From: Prescottella defluvii
GTDB taxonomy: Bacteria > Actinomycetota > Actinomycetes > Mycobacteriales > Mycobacteriaceae
Length of the DNA: 64,000 nt
Direction of reading: 5' to 3'
Assembly: GCA_029690005.1 (NCBI GenBank)
Contig: CP121458.1
Span: 1,302,001 to 1,366,000 of the forward strand
Part shown: positions 20,195-30,178 of the stretch, piece after piece
Layout: each line of letters begins with the position of its first letter
Numbering within the stretch: the stretch's first letter is position 1
The notes under the pieces: generated by a model
Seen by the model: only the letters and a program-made list of their open reading frames with translations
The model's database searches: none
What the model was told of the DNA's origin: nothing
Position numbers and translations under genes: made by a program

Positions 20195-21635
20195 TCAGAC
20201 CCGGCTGTCGACCATGGCGGTGTGGGCGGGGTAGATCATCTCGGCGGGCGCCTTGTTCGTGCGCTTGGCGACCGGGTAGTAGATCAGGCCGGTGAACACG
20301 ATGCCGACGATCCACGAGATGTCCGCGCCGCCGAGCATGTCGGTGAACGGGCCGGTGTACATCTTCTGCGCGAGGAACGGGATCTGGGCGACCACACCGA
20401 CGGCGTAGACGAGCAGGGCCGGGACGTTCCAGGCTCCGTAGCGGCCCTTCGGGTCGTAGAGCGCCGGGATGTCGATGCGTTCCTTCGAAATCAGGTAGTA
20501 GTCGATCAGGTTGATCGCGCTCCACGGCGTGAACACCATGAGCAGCACCAGGACGAAGTTCTTGAAGTTGGCCAGGAAGTCCGCACTCGCCGCGATCGCG
20601 ATGAACATCGAGACGACGGTGAAGCCCAGGATGTACGCCGTGCGGGCCTTCGTCGAGATCTGCGTCCGGCCGTCGAACGCGGTGACGGTGGTGAGGATCG
20701 ACATGAATCCGCCGTACGCGTTGAGGACGTTGACGGTCAGCTTGCCGACCACGATCACCAGGTAGATCAGGAACGCGATGATCGCGGGGCCGGCGAGGTC
20801 GCCCATGAAGCCGACCTGGTTGCCGAGGAACGCGTCACCCGCGACGGCGGCGGTGAGCGCGCCGAAGGTCATCGACCACTGCGATCCGACGACGCTGCCG
20901 AGGAAGGTCGACCAGAACGTGGTGCGCTCGCTGGTCGTGCGCGGGAGGTAGCGGGAGTAGTCGGCGACGTAGGGGCCGAACGTGAGCTGCCATCCGGCGC
21001 CGAGGGAGATCGCCAGCAGGAAGGTCACGATGTCGAAGTCGACAGTGCCGACGTAGTTCGCGACGTCGTACTCGAGGAACAGCCGGACGGCGAGGTACGT
21101 GAAGCCGATGACGCCGACGATGGTCGCGATGCGGCCGACGATGTGGATCATCTTGTAGCCGGTGACGGCGACGAACGCCGTGAGCAACCCGAAGATCACG
21201 ATGCCGACCGTGGCGTTGTCGATGCCGAGCACCTTGCTCACGGCCTGGCCGGCCAGGACCGAACCGGTGGCGGCGAAGCCGAGGTACATCAGGATCACGA
21301 GAATCAGCGGGATGACCGCGCCCTTGACGCCGAACTGGGCGCGGCTCGAAGATCATCTGCGGCAGACCCATGCGGGGGCCCTGCGCCGAGTGGAGCGCCA
21401 TCACTGCGCCGCCGAAGACGTTACCGATCAGCAGGCCCAGGATGGCCCACAGCGCGTCGGCGCCGAACACGACGGCCAGGGCGCCGTCGACGACGGCGGT
21501 GATCTGCATGTTCGCGCCGAACCAGAGCGTGAACTGGCTACGAGGAGTGCCGTGGCGCTCGTTGTCGGGGACGACGTCGATGGTGCGCCGCTCGGGGGTG
21601 AGGAGCACCTCGGATGTGCTGCCGTCGTTTGTCAT
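20195..21635 (-). CDS. NCS1-family (cytosine/purine-type) permease, probably for histidine-related imidazoles, one frameshift
   Basis: Restored length is 479 aa. NCS1 pattern: FTLWFGANMQITAVVDGALA, GPRMGLPQMI, then WQLTFGPYVADYSRYLPR and about 12 hydrophobic helices. Transports purine-, pyrimidine- or hydantoin-like ring compounds. The break is at 21345-21351, CTCGAAG for CTCGAG; the corrected join is QMISSRAQFGVKGAV. Its place at the head of the hutI-hutG run, behind a HutC-like palindrome, suggests uptake of histidine, urocanate or a related imidazole. The exact solute is not proven. Confidence 0.8.
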
Positions 21636-21752
21636 GAAGCCTGTTCTTTCTGCGTTGATCCCACCGTGCGGCGGGGTCGACTTCCGGGGGTGATGCCCAC
21701 CTTCTTCGTGCTTGTGCGCTGGATCACGCCATATCAGTGCAAAATGTATAGG

Positions 21753-21766
21753 CCTGTATATACAGG
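21753..21766. promoter_or_regulatory. Palindrome CCTGTATATACAGG, probable HutC operator
   Basis: A perfect 14-base palindrome in the upstream region of the permease-hutI-hutG run, flanked by a further TGTATA half. The GT-TA-AC pattern is that of GntR/HutC-subfamily operators, and a second TGTATA/TATACA element stands before hutU (31978-32001). The hutC gene is at 42508. Confidence 0.6.
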
Positions 21767-21812
21767 TCTGTCAACATTCGGCTTGTCCCGGATTGTTTCG
21801 CCTGGTCGTTGG

Positions 21813-23175
21813 TCAGAAGCCCTTCCCCGGATTCATCAGACCGAGCGGATCGAACGCGGCCTTCACCGCGCGATGGATGTCCAAACCCGCCTCTCCCACT
21901 TCCAGCGCGATCCAGCGCCGCTTCAGCACGCCGACGCCGTGCTCACCTGTCAGGGTGCCACCGAGTTCGAGAGCGCGTCGGAACACCTCGTCGGCGGCCG
22001 CCCACACGGCGTCCGGGACCGAGCCGTCCGCCAGGCGGTCGAACACGAACGTCGGGTGCAGATTGCCGTCGCCGGCGTGCGCGACCGTCATGACCGTCAC
22101 CCCGTGGCGTCGCGAGATCTCCTCGATCGACTCGACCATCTCGGGCAGCCGCGAGCGCGGCACTCCGACGTCCTCGACCAGGCACTGCCCGAGTCGCTCG
22201 GCCGCCGGATACGCCAGCCGGCGAATCTCGAGCAACTGCGCCGACTCGGCAGGATCCCGGGACAGTGCGACGAAGTCGGCCCCGGCCTCGGAGAAGTGCC
22301 GCTCGATCGCGGCGGCCGCCTCGTCGGCGTCGGGCCCGTCCGCCTGCGCGATGAGCATCGCCTCGGTGCCGGACTCGAGCCCGATGCGCTTCCACTCGTC
22401 GATGGCCACCAGCGTGGCGCGGCCGATCAGCTCGAGCAGGCTCGGCCCGATGCCCGCGCGCACCACCGCGGCGACGGCGTCCGCGGCCGCCCGCAGCGAG
22501 CCGAAGCTGCCGACGATCGTCGCCGGTTCCCGGGGCGGGCGCGGACGCAGGCGGACGGTCGCGCTCGTGACGATGCCCAGGGTGCCCTCGGAGCCGACCA
22601 TCAGGCCCGTGAGGTCGTAGCCGGCGACGCCCTTGACGGTGCGGTGTCCGGTCCGCAGGATGCGGCCGTCGGCCAGCACCACCTCGAGTCCGAGCACCGA
22701 GTCCCGGGTCACGCCGTACTTGACGCACCGCAGGCCGCCCGCGTTGGTGGCGATGTTCCCGCCGATCGTGGAGATCTGGAAGCTGCTCGGATCGGGGCGT
22801 ACATCAACCCGTGCTCGGCGGCCGCGCGATCGAGGTCCGCGTTCACCACGCCGGCCTGCACCACCGCGAGCTGATCCGCCGCGTTCAGTTCCACGACGGT
22901 CCGCATGGCGGCGGTCGACACCACGAGACAGCCGTCGATCGCGGTGGCGCCGCCGGCCAGACCGCTGCCCGCGCCGCGGGGACCACCGGAACACGATGGG
23001 CGGTAGCCCATTTCATGGCGGCGGCGACGTCCTCGGTCGAGTCCGCGATCAGCACGGCCAGGGGCCGGCCGGGTATCGCGAGGTGCGCCTCGTCCCGGGT
23101 GTAGGCGTCCATGACGTCGGGATCGGTGACGAGTCGACTCGAGCCGAGGGCGTCGGCGAGCGCGGTGAGGGACAT
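21813..23175 (-). CDS. FAD-linked 2-hydroxyacid oxidase (glycolate oxidase GlcD / D-lactate dehydrogenase type), two frameshifts
   Basis: Restored length is 454 aa. N-terminal PCMH-type FAD domain (VVPRGAGSGLAGGATAI; TIGGNIATNAGGLRCVKYG) and C-terminal FAD-oxidase cap ending HAGDGNLHPTFVFD, TGEHGVGVLKRRW and DPLGLMNPGKGF. Breaks are single missing bases at 22978-22981 and 22794-22797. Such enzymes oxidise D-2-hydroxyacids to 2-oxoacids. It is encoded next to a HisC-like aminotransferase and hutH, so D-imidazolelactate to imidazolepyruvate is an attractive, unproven reaction. Confidence 0.82.
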
Positions 23176-23196
23176 CGGTGTTCCTTGTCTCGGCGG

Positions 23197-24275
23197 TCAG
23201 TGATCGGTTGCGCGTCCGGCCAGTTCGTCCACGGCGGCGAGCACCGCGTCCTCGGCCGCGCGTTCGCCGACGGTCACCCGCACGCCCTCGCCTGCGAAGG
23301 TGCGGACGGACACGCCGTGCGCCACGCAGGCCGCGTCGAGTGCCGTGGCCCGCTCACCCAGTGGAATCCACACGAAGTTTCCTCCGCTGGAAGGGGTTTC
23401 GATTCCCCGAGCGGCAAGACCCGATCGGAGGTGTCGGCGTCCCGAGTGTACCGACTCGACGATCCGGTCGGTGTGCCCGGAGTCGGCGAGCGCGGCGCAC
23501 GCCGCGGCCTCGGCGACCGAGCTCAGACCGAACGGCGGCGCGGCGGCGTGTAGCGGGGCCGCGATGGCGGAATCCGCGATCGCGTATCCCACACGCAGGC
23601 CCGCGAGTCCGTAGGCCTTCGAGAAGGTCCGCAGCACCACCACGTTCGGGTACTCCCGGAGCAGTGCCACGCCGTCGACCTGTTCCACGGCGAACTCCCG
23701 GTAGGCCTCGTCGAGGATCACCAGGACGTCGGACGGCACGCCGTCCAGGAGTCGACGCAGCTCGGTCTCGGTAAGTTCGGTGCCCGTCGGATTGTTCGGG
23801 TTGCACACCAGGACCGCGCGGGTGCGCGGAGTCACCGCCGCGATCATCGCGTCGACGTCGTGGCGGTGCTGCGCGTCGAGAGGCACCGGAACCGCTGTGG
23901 CGCCGGCGATCCCGATGAGGATCGGGTACGCCTCGTAGCTGCGCCACGCGTGGACCACCTCGGTGCCCGGGCCCGTGAACGCCGTGAGGACCTGCTGCAA
24001 CAGCGCCAGTGAACCGGCGCCCGTCAGCACCGCGTCCGTCGGCACGGACAGTCGCTCGGCGAGGGCCGCCACCAGGTCGTCGGCGAACAGCGTCGGGTAC
24101 AGATGTCCGTGCGCGCCGGTGCGGGCGATCGCCTCGGCGACGGCCGGGGACGGGGCGATGGTGGACTCGTTGCTCGACGCGCGCCAGCGCACCGTCGCCG
24201 CCCCCGAGGCCCTCGAATACGTGGGCAGCGCCTCGATCTCGGGACGCGCGCGGGGAGGGCGATCGGACGGGTCAC
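23197..24275 (-). CDS. HisC-like PLP aminotransferase (histidinol-phosphate/aromatic type), probable frameshift near start
   Basis: Restored length is 359 aa. Class I/II fold: NESTIAPSPAV near the N-terminus, VCNPNNPTG, ILDEAYREF, and the PLP lysine in RTFSKAYGLAGLRVGYA. The likely start is GTG 24275, which overlaps the hutH stop (GTGA); a missing G at 24241-24243 then puts it in frame with EIEALPTYS. Its position in a hut operon suggests that it transaminates imidazolepyruvate/histidine or an aromatic amino acid rather than serving histidine synthesis. Start and substrate are uncertain; fold is clear. Confidence 0.8.
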
Positions 24276-25824
24276 TGCAGGGTTCCGATCTCCTGCTCGA
24301 CGGCGGCGACCAGCGCGCCGGACGCCGCGAGTGCGACCGCCTGCTCGATCTCCGGCGAGAGGAACCGGTCGGTGCCCGGACCCTGGACGCGCTCGCGGAG
24401 GGTGCGGACCACCGCGCCCGTTGCGGGTCCGGGCAGCAGCGGGGCGCGCAGGTCGATTCCCCGTGCTGCGGTGAGGATTTCGATGGCGAGGACGCGGGTG
24501 AGGCCGTCCAGGGCGCGGCGCAGCTTCCGGGCGCCGGACCAGCCCATCGAGACGTGGTCCTCCTGCATCGCCGAGGACGGGATCGAGTCGACACTGGCCG
24601 GTGCGGCCAGGCGCTTGAGCTCGGAGACCACCGCGGCCTGGGTGTACTGGGCGATCATGAGTCCGCTGTCCACGCCGGGTCGTCGGCGAGGAAGGGCGGC
24701 AGACCGTGGTTGCGGGAGACGTCGAGGAACCGGTCGGTGCGGCGCTCGCTGATGCTCGCGACGTCCGCGGCGATGATCGCGAGGAAGTCGAGGACGTAGG
24801 CCACGGGGGCGCCGTGGAAGTTGCCGTTCGACTCGACGCGGCCGTCGAGCGTGACGACCGGGTTGTCGACCGCCGACGCGAGTTCGCGGTTCGCCACCGT
24901 GCGGGCGTGCTCGACGGTGTCACGCGCGCCGCCGGCCACCTGCGGGGCGCAGCGCAGCGAGTAGGCGTCCTGCACGCGGGTGTCCTCGGGTCCGGCGTGG
25001 CTCGCGACGATCGGGGAGCCGGCGAGGATCCGGGACATGTTGGCGGCTGCGTCGGCCTGACCGGGATGCGGGCGCAGCGCCTGCAGATCGGCGGCGAACA
25101 CACGGTCGGTGCCGAGCAACCCCTCGACGCTCATTGCAGCCGCGATGTCGGCGAGCTTGAGCAGGTGGTCGAGATCGGTGACGGCGAGCGCGAGCTGGCC
25201 CAGCATTCCGTCGGTGCCGTTGATGAGGGCGAGGCCCTCCTTCTCGGCGAGGACGACGGGGCTGAGACCGTGCTCGGCGAGCGCAACGGCCGCGTCGACG
25301 AGCCGACCGTCCGCGGTGCGGACCGTGCCCTCCCCGGTCACCGCGAGGGCGACGTGCGCGAGCGGCGCGAGGTCGCCGGAGCAGCCGAGGCTGCCGAACT
25401 CGTGGACCACCGGGGTGATCCCGGCGGTGAGCAGGTCGGCGTAGGCCTGGGCCACCTCGGGTCGCACGCCGGTGCGACCGGTGGCGAGCGTGGACAGGCG
25501 CAGCAGCATGAGGGCGCGGACGACCTCGCGTTCGACCTCGGGGCCGGAGCCGGCCGCGTGCGAACGAACCAGGCTGCGCTGCAGCTGGGTCCGCAGGTCC
25601 TGCGGGATGTGGCGGGTGGCCAGGGCGCCGAAGCCCGTCGAGACGCCGTATACCGGACGCGGGTCGGCCGCGAGGTCCTCGATGCGGCTGCGGGAGCGCG
25701 CGATCTCGGCCAGAGCCTCGTCGGTGAGGTGCACGCCGTGGCCGTGACGTGCGACGTCGACGACATCCTGGATCGAGACGGGTCCGAGGCCGACGGCGAC
25801 GGTGGACTGGGCGGTGAGGGTCAT
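24272..25824 (-). CDS. hutH: Histidine ammonia-lyase (HutH), one frameshift
   Basis: Restored length is 517 aa. Active-site Tyr in PVYGVSTGFG (about residue 59), MIO region GSLGCSGDLAPL with Cys148-Ser149-Gly150 in place of the usual Ala-Ser-Gly, LINGTDGMLGQ, QDAYSLRCAPQV, NGNFHG and EDHVSMG are all present. Deaminates histidine to urocanate. The break is at 24675-24676 (one missing base; DDPGVDSGLMIAQYTQ restored). Start ATG 25824 is followed by LTAQSTVAVGLGP. Two IclR-type palindromes lie upstream. Confidence 0.9.
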
Positions 25825-25888
25825 GGAGGCTCCGGAAGCGTGAATGGCCCGGCCGCCGGAGGGGGAGCGGCGGCCGCGAACAGGGAAG

Positions 25889-25925
25889 GGTCTCGTATAC
25901 GAGACCACAGTCTCGTATGTAAGAC
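25889..25925. promoter_or_regulatory. Tandem IclR-type operator upstream of hutH
   Basis: GGTCTCGTATACGAGACC at 25889-25906 is a perfect palindrome; GTCTCGTATGTAAGAC at 25910-25925 is a near copy 21 bases further. A third copy is at 26811-26826, upstream of the adjacent IclR gene. The shared motif indicates that the regulator controls hutH and itself. Confidence 0.65.
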
Positions 25926-25971
25926 AAGCGGAGATGGGGGTCGGCGGGTATCACCGTGGCGGTGTGCCGGC

Positions 25972-26760
25972 TCAGGACTCCATCGACTCTTCGAGCATCC
26001 GATCGCTGAGGCTGTCCGAGAAGTGGTCGGCGGCGTCGGTGACCAGTCGGGCCAGGTCGGTCGTCGATTCCTCGGCGTGCGAGCCGGTCAGATAGGCGAG
26101 GCCCAGCGCGGCCACCGGCCGACCGTCCCGCGTCACGACCGGGCTGGCGATACAGGTGATGCCGTTGGTGGTGGAGTCGCGCTCCACCGCGTAGCCGAGC
26201 TCGCGATCCGTCCGCAGCAGGGCCCGCAGGTCGTCCAGCGACGTCGGCCCGGCGCCAGTCCGGGTCGGCCAGCTGTAGCCGGCGTAGAGGGCACTGAGCT
26301 GCTCGGGATCGAGACGCGCGAGGATCGACCGTCCGACGGCGGTCAGGTGTGCGGGCAGTCGCGTGCCCACCTCGGTCACCAGGCGCACGCCGGGCTTGAT
26401 CGGCTCGCGCTTGTCCAGGTAGATCACGTCGGTCCCCTGCAGGACCGCCAGGTGTGAGGTCTCGTCCGCGGCCTGCGTGAGGGCGACCATGTGGCGTTGC
26501 CCCTCGCGGTGCAGCGGGCCGGAGCGCATGTACGACGCCCCCACCTCGAACGCGGAGACGCCGAGCGTCCACGCCCGCTGATCGGGCCAGTACGCGACGA
26601 AGCGCCGGTCCCGCATCACGTTGAGCAGGTGGTGCGTGGTGCTCTTGGGGAGATCGAGGGCGCTCGAGATCTCGGTCGCGGCCATCGGCACACCGCGCCG
26701 GGCGAGCAGGTCGAGCACGTCGAGCACTCGCTCCGCGGACTTGACCCGGCTCGTCGACAT
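25972..26760 (-). CDS. IclR-family regulator, probably of hutH
   Basis: A protein of 262 aa, unbroken. Winged helix KSAERVLDVLDLLARRGVPM with recognition helix KSTTHHLLNVM, then an IclR effector domain ending in ERDSTTNGITCIASPVV and VAALGLAYLTG. It lies 148 bases upstream of hutH on the same strand. Matching palindromes precede both genes, so it probably controls hutH and its own synthesis. The effector, perhaps urocanate or histidine, is inferred only from context. Confidence 0.8.
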   Translation of the reverse strand: MSTSRVKSAERVLDVLDLLARRGVPMAATEISSALDLPKSTTHHLLNVMRDRRFVAYWPDQRAWTLGVSAFEVGASYMRSGPLHREGQRHMVALTQAADETSHLAVLQGTDVIYLDKREPIKPGVRLVTEVGTRLPAHLTAVGRSILARLDPEQLSALYAGYSWPTRTGAGPTSLDDLRALLRTDRELGYAVERDSTTNGITCIASPVVTRDGRPVAALGLAYLTGSHAEESTTDLARLVTDAADHFSDSLSDRMLEESMES

Positions 26761-26810
26761 CGAACGTCCCCTTCTGATCCCGACCCGATCGGTCGGCGTG
26801 CCGGGTCATT

Positions 26811-26826
26811 GTCTCGAATACGAGAC
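26811..26826. promoter_or_regulatory. IclR-type operator upstream of the IclR gene
   Basis: GTCTCGAATACGAGAC, a one-mismatch version of the hutH-upstream palindrome, lies 51 bases before the IclR start codon at 26760. It is consistent with autoregulation. Confidence 0.6.
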
Positions 26827-26842
26827 CGCGGCACCAAACTGC

Positions 26843-27529
26843 TCAGTTCCGGCTGTCCTCGGTGGGCGAGGGGGCGGTGCGGCCCAGTTCGGCCGACAGT
26901 CGCGCGCAGCGCTCGACGAGCACCTGTCCGTGCTGGGCGCAGAGGTCGTCGTCGAGGCGGAACGTGGGTCCCACGACGCTCAGGGCCCCCACGATCCGGC
27001 CGATGGCGTCGTAGATCGGGGCGGCCACACCGGTGGAGTGGTCCTCGATCGTGTCGTGGGCGATGGCGTAGCCGTGCGCACCCACCTCGCCGAGGAGGGC
27101 GGCGCCCACGGCGGTTCCCCGCAGCGGCACCGTCTGCCCGACCCAGCCCATGTGCCGGATGGCGTGGGTGCCCTCGATCTGCCCCAGATACAGAGCCGTT
27201 CCCCGAGGCCCGGGAGCCGACAGATACGTCGACTCCCGGGTGATCTCGGCGATCTCGGCCATGGCAGGCTGCGCGCGGACGAGGAGCTGGTTGTCCGCGA
27301 TGGCCTTCGCGCCGATCTGCAGCAGTCGCGGACCGACCCGGTAGACGTTGTCCTCGCCGCGGAGGACGAACTCGGTCTGCTCGAGGCTGCGGATCAGGCG
27401 CAGCGCCGTGCTGGTCGCCAGATCGGTCGTCTTCGCCGCGTCGGCGAGGGTCAGCCCGCCGTGCTCGATGATCGCGCCGAGCAGTTCGAAGGTGCGACTG
27501 ACACTGCGTGTCACGTCACCGGGGGCCAT
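26843..27529 (-). CDS. Second IclR-family regulator
   Basis: A protein of 228 aa. I start at ATG 27529 (MAPGDVTRSVSRTFELLGAI); a longer frame upstream is arginine-rich and not conserved-looking. HTH with TSTALRLIRSLEQ, effector domain with STYLSAPGPRGTALYLGQIEG and AAPIYDAIGRIVGALSVVG. It sits immediately downstream of the CoA-transferase and acyl-CoA dehydrogenase genes on the same strand, so those are its likely targets. No matching operator copies were identified for it with certainty. Confidence 0.78.
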   Translation of the reverse strand: MAPGDVTRSVSRTFELLGAIIEHGGLTLADAAKTTDLATSTALRLIRSLEQTEFVLRGEDNVYRVGPRLLQIGAKAIADNQLLVRAQPAMAEIAEITRESTYLSAPGPRGTALYLGQIEGTHAIRHMGWVGQTVPLRGTAVGAALLGEVGAHGYAIAHDTIEDHSTGVAAPIYDAIGRIVGALSVVGPTFRLDDDLCAQHGQVLVERCARLSAELGRTAPSPTEDSRN

Positions 27530-27581
27530 GCTTGTCTCCCATGCCGAGGGCGTCGACCGATCGGTCGACCGTGCGGTGAAT

Positions 27582-28734
27582 CTATCGCGCCCGCGCCTCG
27601 CCGAGAATCTCGTCGTGGTGCTCGTCGAGCAGCGGGCTGCGGCGGACCGCCGGACGCGTGCTGTCACCGAACACGACCGGCTGCCGGACGTAGGACACCG
27701 TACCGGCCGCCGGATGCTCGAACGATTCGACGACGCCGCGGTACCGGGCCTGCTCCGACCCGAGTGCCTGCTCGACGTTCCACACCTCCGAACCGGCCAG
27801 GCCGGCCGCGTCCAGCAGTTCGAGGACCTGCGCGACGGTTCGGCCTGCAGCCCACGCCTCGATCTCCTTGCGCACCGCCGGCTCGTTCTCGGTGCGGAGG
27901 GTGTCGTCGACGAACCGCGGATCGGTGATCAGGTCCTCGCGCTCCATCGTCCGCGCCAGCTTCTCGAATCCCTGCTGGGTCGCGATCGCGAGCACGAAGA
28001 GCCCGTCGTCGGCGCGGTAGGTGCCGAACGGCGTCGAGACCGGGTGGCGGTTGCCGACCCGCGCCGGCGTCACGCCCGTGGCCTGCAGCTGGCTGTGCGC
28101 GGTCGGCAGCATCGCGAGCATGCTGTCGAACATCGCGACGTCCAGGTGCTGGCCCTGGCCGGTGGTGCGGGCGGCGAGCAGTGCGGTGCTGATGCCCCAC
28201 GCGGCGAACAGGCCCGCCACGGTGTCGCCGAACGATTCGCCCAGACGCGTCGGGCCGGACTCCTCGGTGCCGGTGATGCTCATGACGCCCGACAGGGCCT
28301 GCACCACCAGGTCGTAGGCAGCGGCGCCCGCCATCGGCCCCTTCTGGCCGAAGCCGGAGATCGACGCGTAGACGATCCGCGGGTTGCGGGCCCGGGCCGC
28401 CTCGTAGTCGATGCCCAGCCGCGTGGCGACGCCGGGCGGAAGTTCTCGACGACGACGTCGGCGTCGGCGATCAACTGCAGCAACGACTCTCGGTCCTCGG
28501 GGTCCTTGAGGTCGAGCGCGATCGAGCGCTTGCCGCGGTTGAGGACATTGAAGTAGATGCTCTCGCCGTCCCGGAACGGGCCGAGGTGCCGCGAATCCTC
28601 GCCGGCCTTCGATTCGATCTTCACGACGTCGGCGCCGGCGTCGGCGAGCAGGGCGGTGCAGAACGGTCCCGCGAGAACGCGGGAGAGGTCGACGACGCGG
28701 ATGCCGTCGAGCGGGGGAGTGCGGGGGTGGTCAT
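27582..28734 (-). CDS. Family III CoA-transferase (CaiB/BaiF), two frameshifts
   Basis: Restored length is 384 aa. Start MTTPALP, then GIRVVDLSRVLAGPFCTALL, the catalytic Asp region ADAGADVVKIESKAGEDS, YFNVLNRGKRSIALDLK and VVENFRPG. Breaks are single missing bases at 28713-28717 and 28432-28433. Transfers CoA between carboxylic acids. It is encoded 14 bases downstream of an acyl-CoA dehydrogenase, so the two likely activate and desaturate an organic acid. The acid is not known; a link to the hut pathway is not evident from the enzymes. Confidence 0.82.
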
Positions 28735-28748
28735 CGTCGCCTCGTCTC

Positions 28749-29913
28749 TCAGTACTCGGTGGACCGGACGGACGGGGCGTTGCCCGCGATGGTGAGCAGC
28801 TGGATCTGCGACGTGCCCTCGAAGATCCGCAGGATCCGGCAGTCGCGGTAGAGCCGCTCGATCTCGGACTCGCGCATGAAGCCGGCGCCGCCGTGGATCT
28901 GGACGACGTTGTCGACGATCGAGAAGCAGGCCTCGGTCGCGACGTACTTCGAGATCGATGCGGCGCGACGCAGGTCCTGTCCGGCGTCCTTGACGTCGGA
29001 GGCCCAGTCGGCGGTCACGCGCGACGACACCAGCTTGGCGTCGCACTCGCCGAGCAGCAGCTGGATGGCCTGGAACTCGGCGATCGGGTGGCCGAACTGC
29101 TTGCGCTCGGAGGCGTACTCGCGGCCGAGTTCCCAAGCGCGGAGCGCGATTCCGTTGGCCATGGCGGCGACGTCGATGCGGGCGCGGTTGAGTGCGGTGA
29201 GCGCGATGTTGCCGCCGCGTCCCTCGGTGCCGATCACGGCGTCGTGCGGGAGCACCACGTCGTCGAGGTACACGGTGTAGGTGGGCGCCGAGCGGATGCC
29301 CATCTTGTCCTGGGGCTCGGAGTAGCTGATGCCGGGCGTGCCCTTCGGGACCGCGAAGGCGGTGATGCCGCGGAAGCCGGCGGAGGGGTCGGTCTTGGCG
29401 AACAGCACGACCAGGTCGGCCTCGCGGGCGTTGGAGATGAAGGTCTTGGAGCCGGACAGGTGCCAGCCGTCGTCCTCGCGGCGCGCCACGGTGCGCATCG
29501 AGGCGATGTCGGAGCCCGCGTCGGGCTCGGTGAGCGCGAAGCCGGCGAGGACCTCACCGGAGGCCAGCCCGGGCAGCCAGCGCTTCTTCTGCTCCTCGGT
29601 GCCGCCGACGAGGATCGGCTCGAAGGCCCAGGTAGTGGGCGGTGTAGATCGACGCCAGGGCGGCGTCGGCGCGGGCGACCTCCTCGATGGCGACGAGCTG
29701 GGCGCGCGTCGACAGGCCGAGGCCGCCGAACTCCTCGGGGACGGAGATGCCCATCAGGTCCTGCTCGGCCAGGCGGCGCATCAGCTGGGCGGGGAACTCC
29801 TTGGTCTCGTCGCGCTCGGCGGCACCGGGGAGGATCTCCGCGTTCGCGAAAGCGCGTACGGTGCTGCGGAATTCGGTCAGGTCGAGGGCGTCGTCGAGTG
29901 TCTGAGCGGTCAC
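28749..29913 (-). CDS. Acyl-CoA dehydrogenase, one frameshift
   Basis: Restored length is 387 aa, standard for the family. FAD-binding ALTEPDAGSDIASMRT and WHLSGSKTFISNA, the KQFGHPIAEFQ segment, and the catalytic-base region VQIHGGAGFMRESEIERLYRD are present. The break is at 29629-29635, CTCGAAG for CTCGAG; the restored join is HYLGLEPILVGG. Probable operon with the CoA-transferase. Two direct copies of a CATCTAGTGG element lie just upstream. Confidence 0.85.
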
Positions 29914-29951
29914 GGGGAACTCCTGGGGAACGAGAGGGGGAATCGCCAGAT

Positions 29952-29985
29952 TTCATCTAGTGGAAGTCGATTGCCATCTAGTGGC
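29952..29985. promoter_or_regulatory. Paired CATCTAGTGG elements upstream of the acyl-CoA dehydrogenase gene
   Basis: TTCATCTAGTGGAA at 29952-29965 and GCCATCTAGTGGC at 29973-29985 share a core with partial dyad symmetry around CTAG and are 21 bases apart, two helical turns. They lie 39-72 bases before the start codon and look like a dimer-pair operator. The regulator is not identified; the IclR protein at 26843-27529 is a candidate. Confidence 0.5.
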
Positions 29986-30059
29986 ATGCGATGACTATGG
30001 CATCACACCCCGCCGTTTGTCCAGGGGCGGTTCCCTGCCGTTCCCGCACCCGGAAACGA

Positions 30060-30109
30060 CGACGAGCGGCAACGCGCAGGGGGATCGTCCTGCGCGTTGC
30101 CGCTCGTCG
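30060..30109 (-). terminator. Hairpin terminator downstream of hutU
   Basis: Perfect inverted repeat of 21 bases (arms 30060-30080 and 30089-30109, 8-base loop) located 70 bases after the hutU stop, with a short TCGTTTCC on the exit side for leftward transcription. It separates hutU from the acyl-CoA dehydrogenase promoter region. Confidence 0.75.
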
Positions 30110-30178
30110 CGGAGCCGACGTCAATGCCGCCGGTTCGGGCTCACGCTGGTCGTCGTGAGCCCTGTTCAGGTGTGAGGA

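Noticed and set aside
17649..20234. A plus-strand open frame of 861 codons across hutG and hutI
   Set aside because: It is a high-GC shadow opposite two well-identified hut genes, with low-complexity Arg/Gly/Val/Asp sequence and no motif.
23197..24275. Histidine biosynthesis gene hisC
   Set aside because: The fold fits, but it is encoded in a catabolic hut operon with its start overlapping hutH and with no other his genes near. A catabolic transaminase is more likely.
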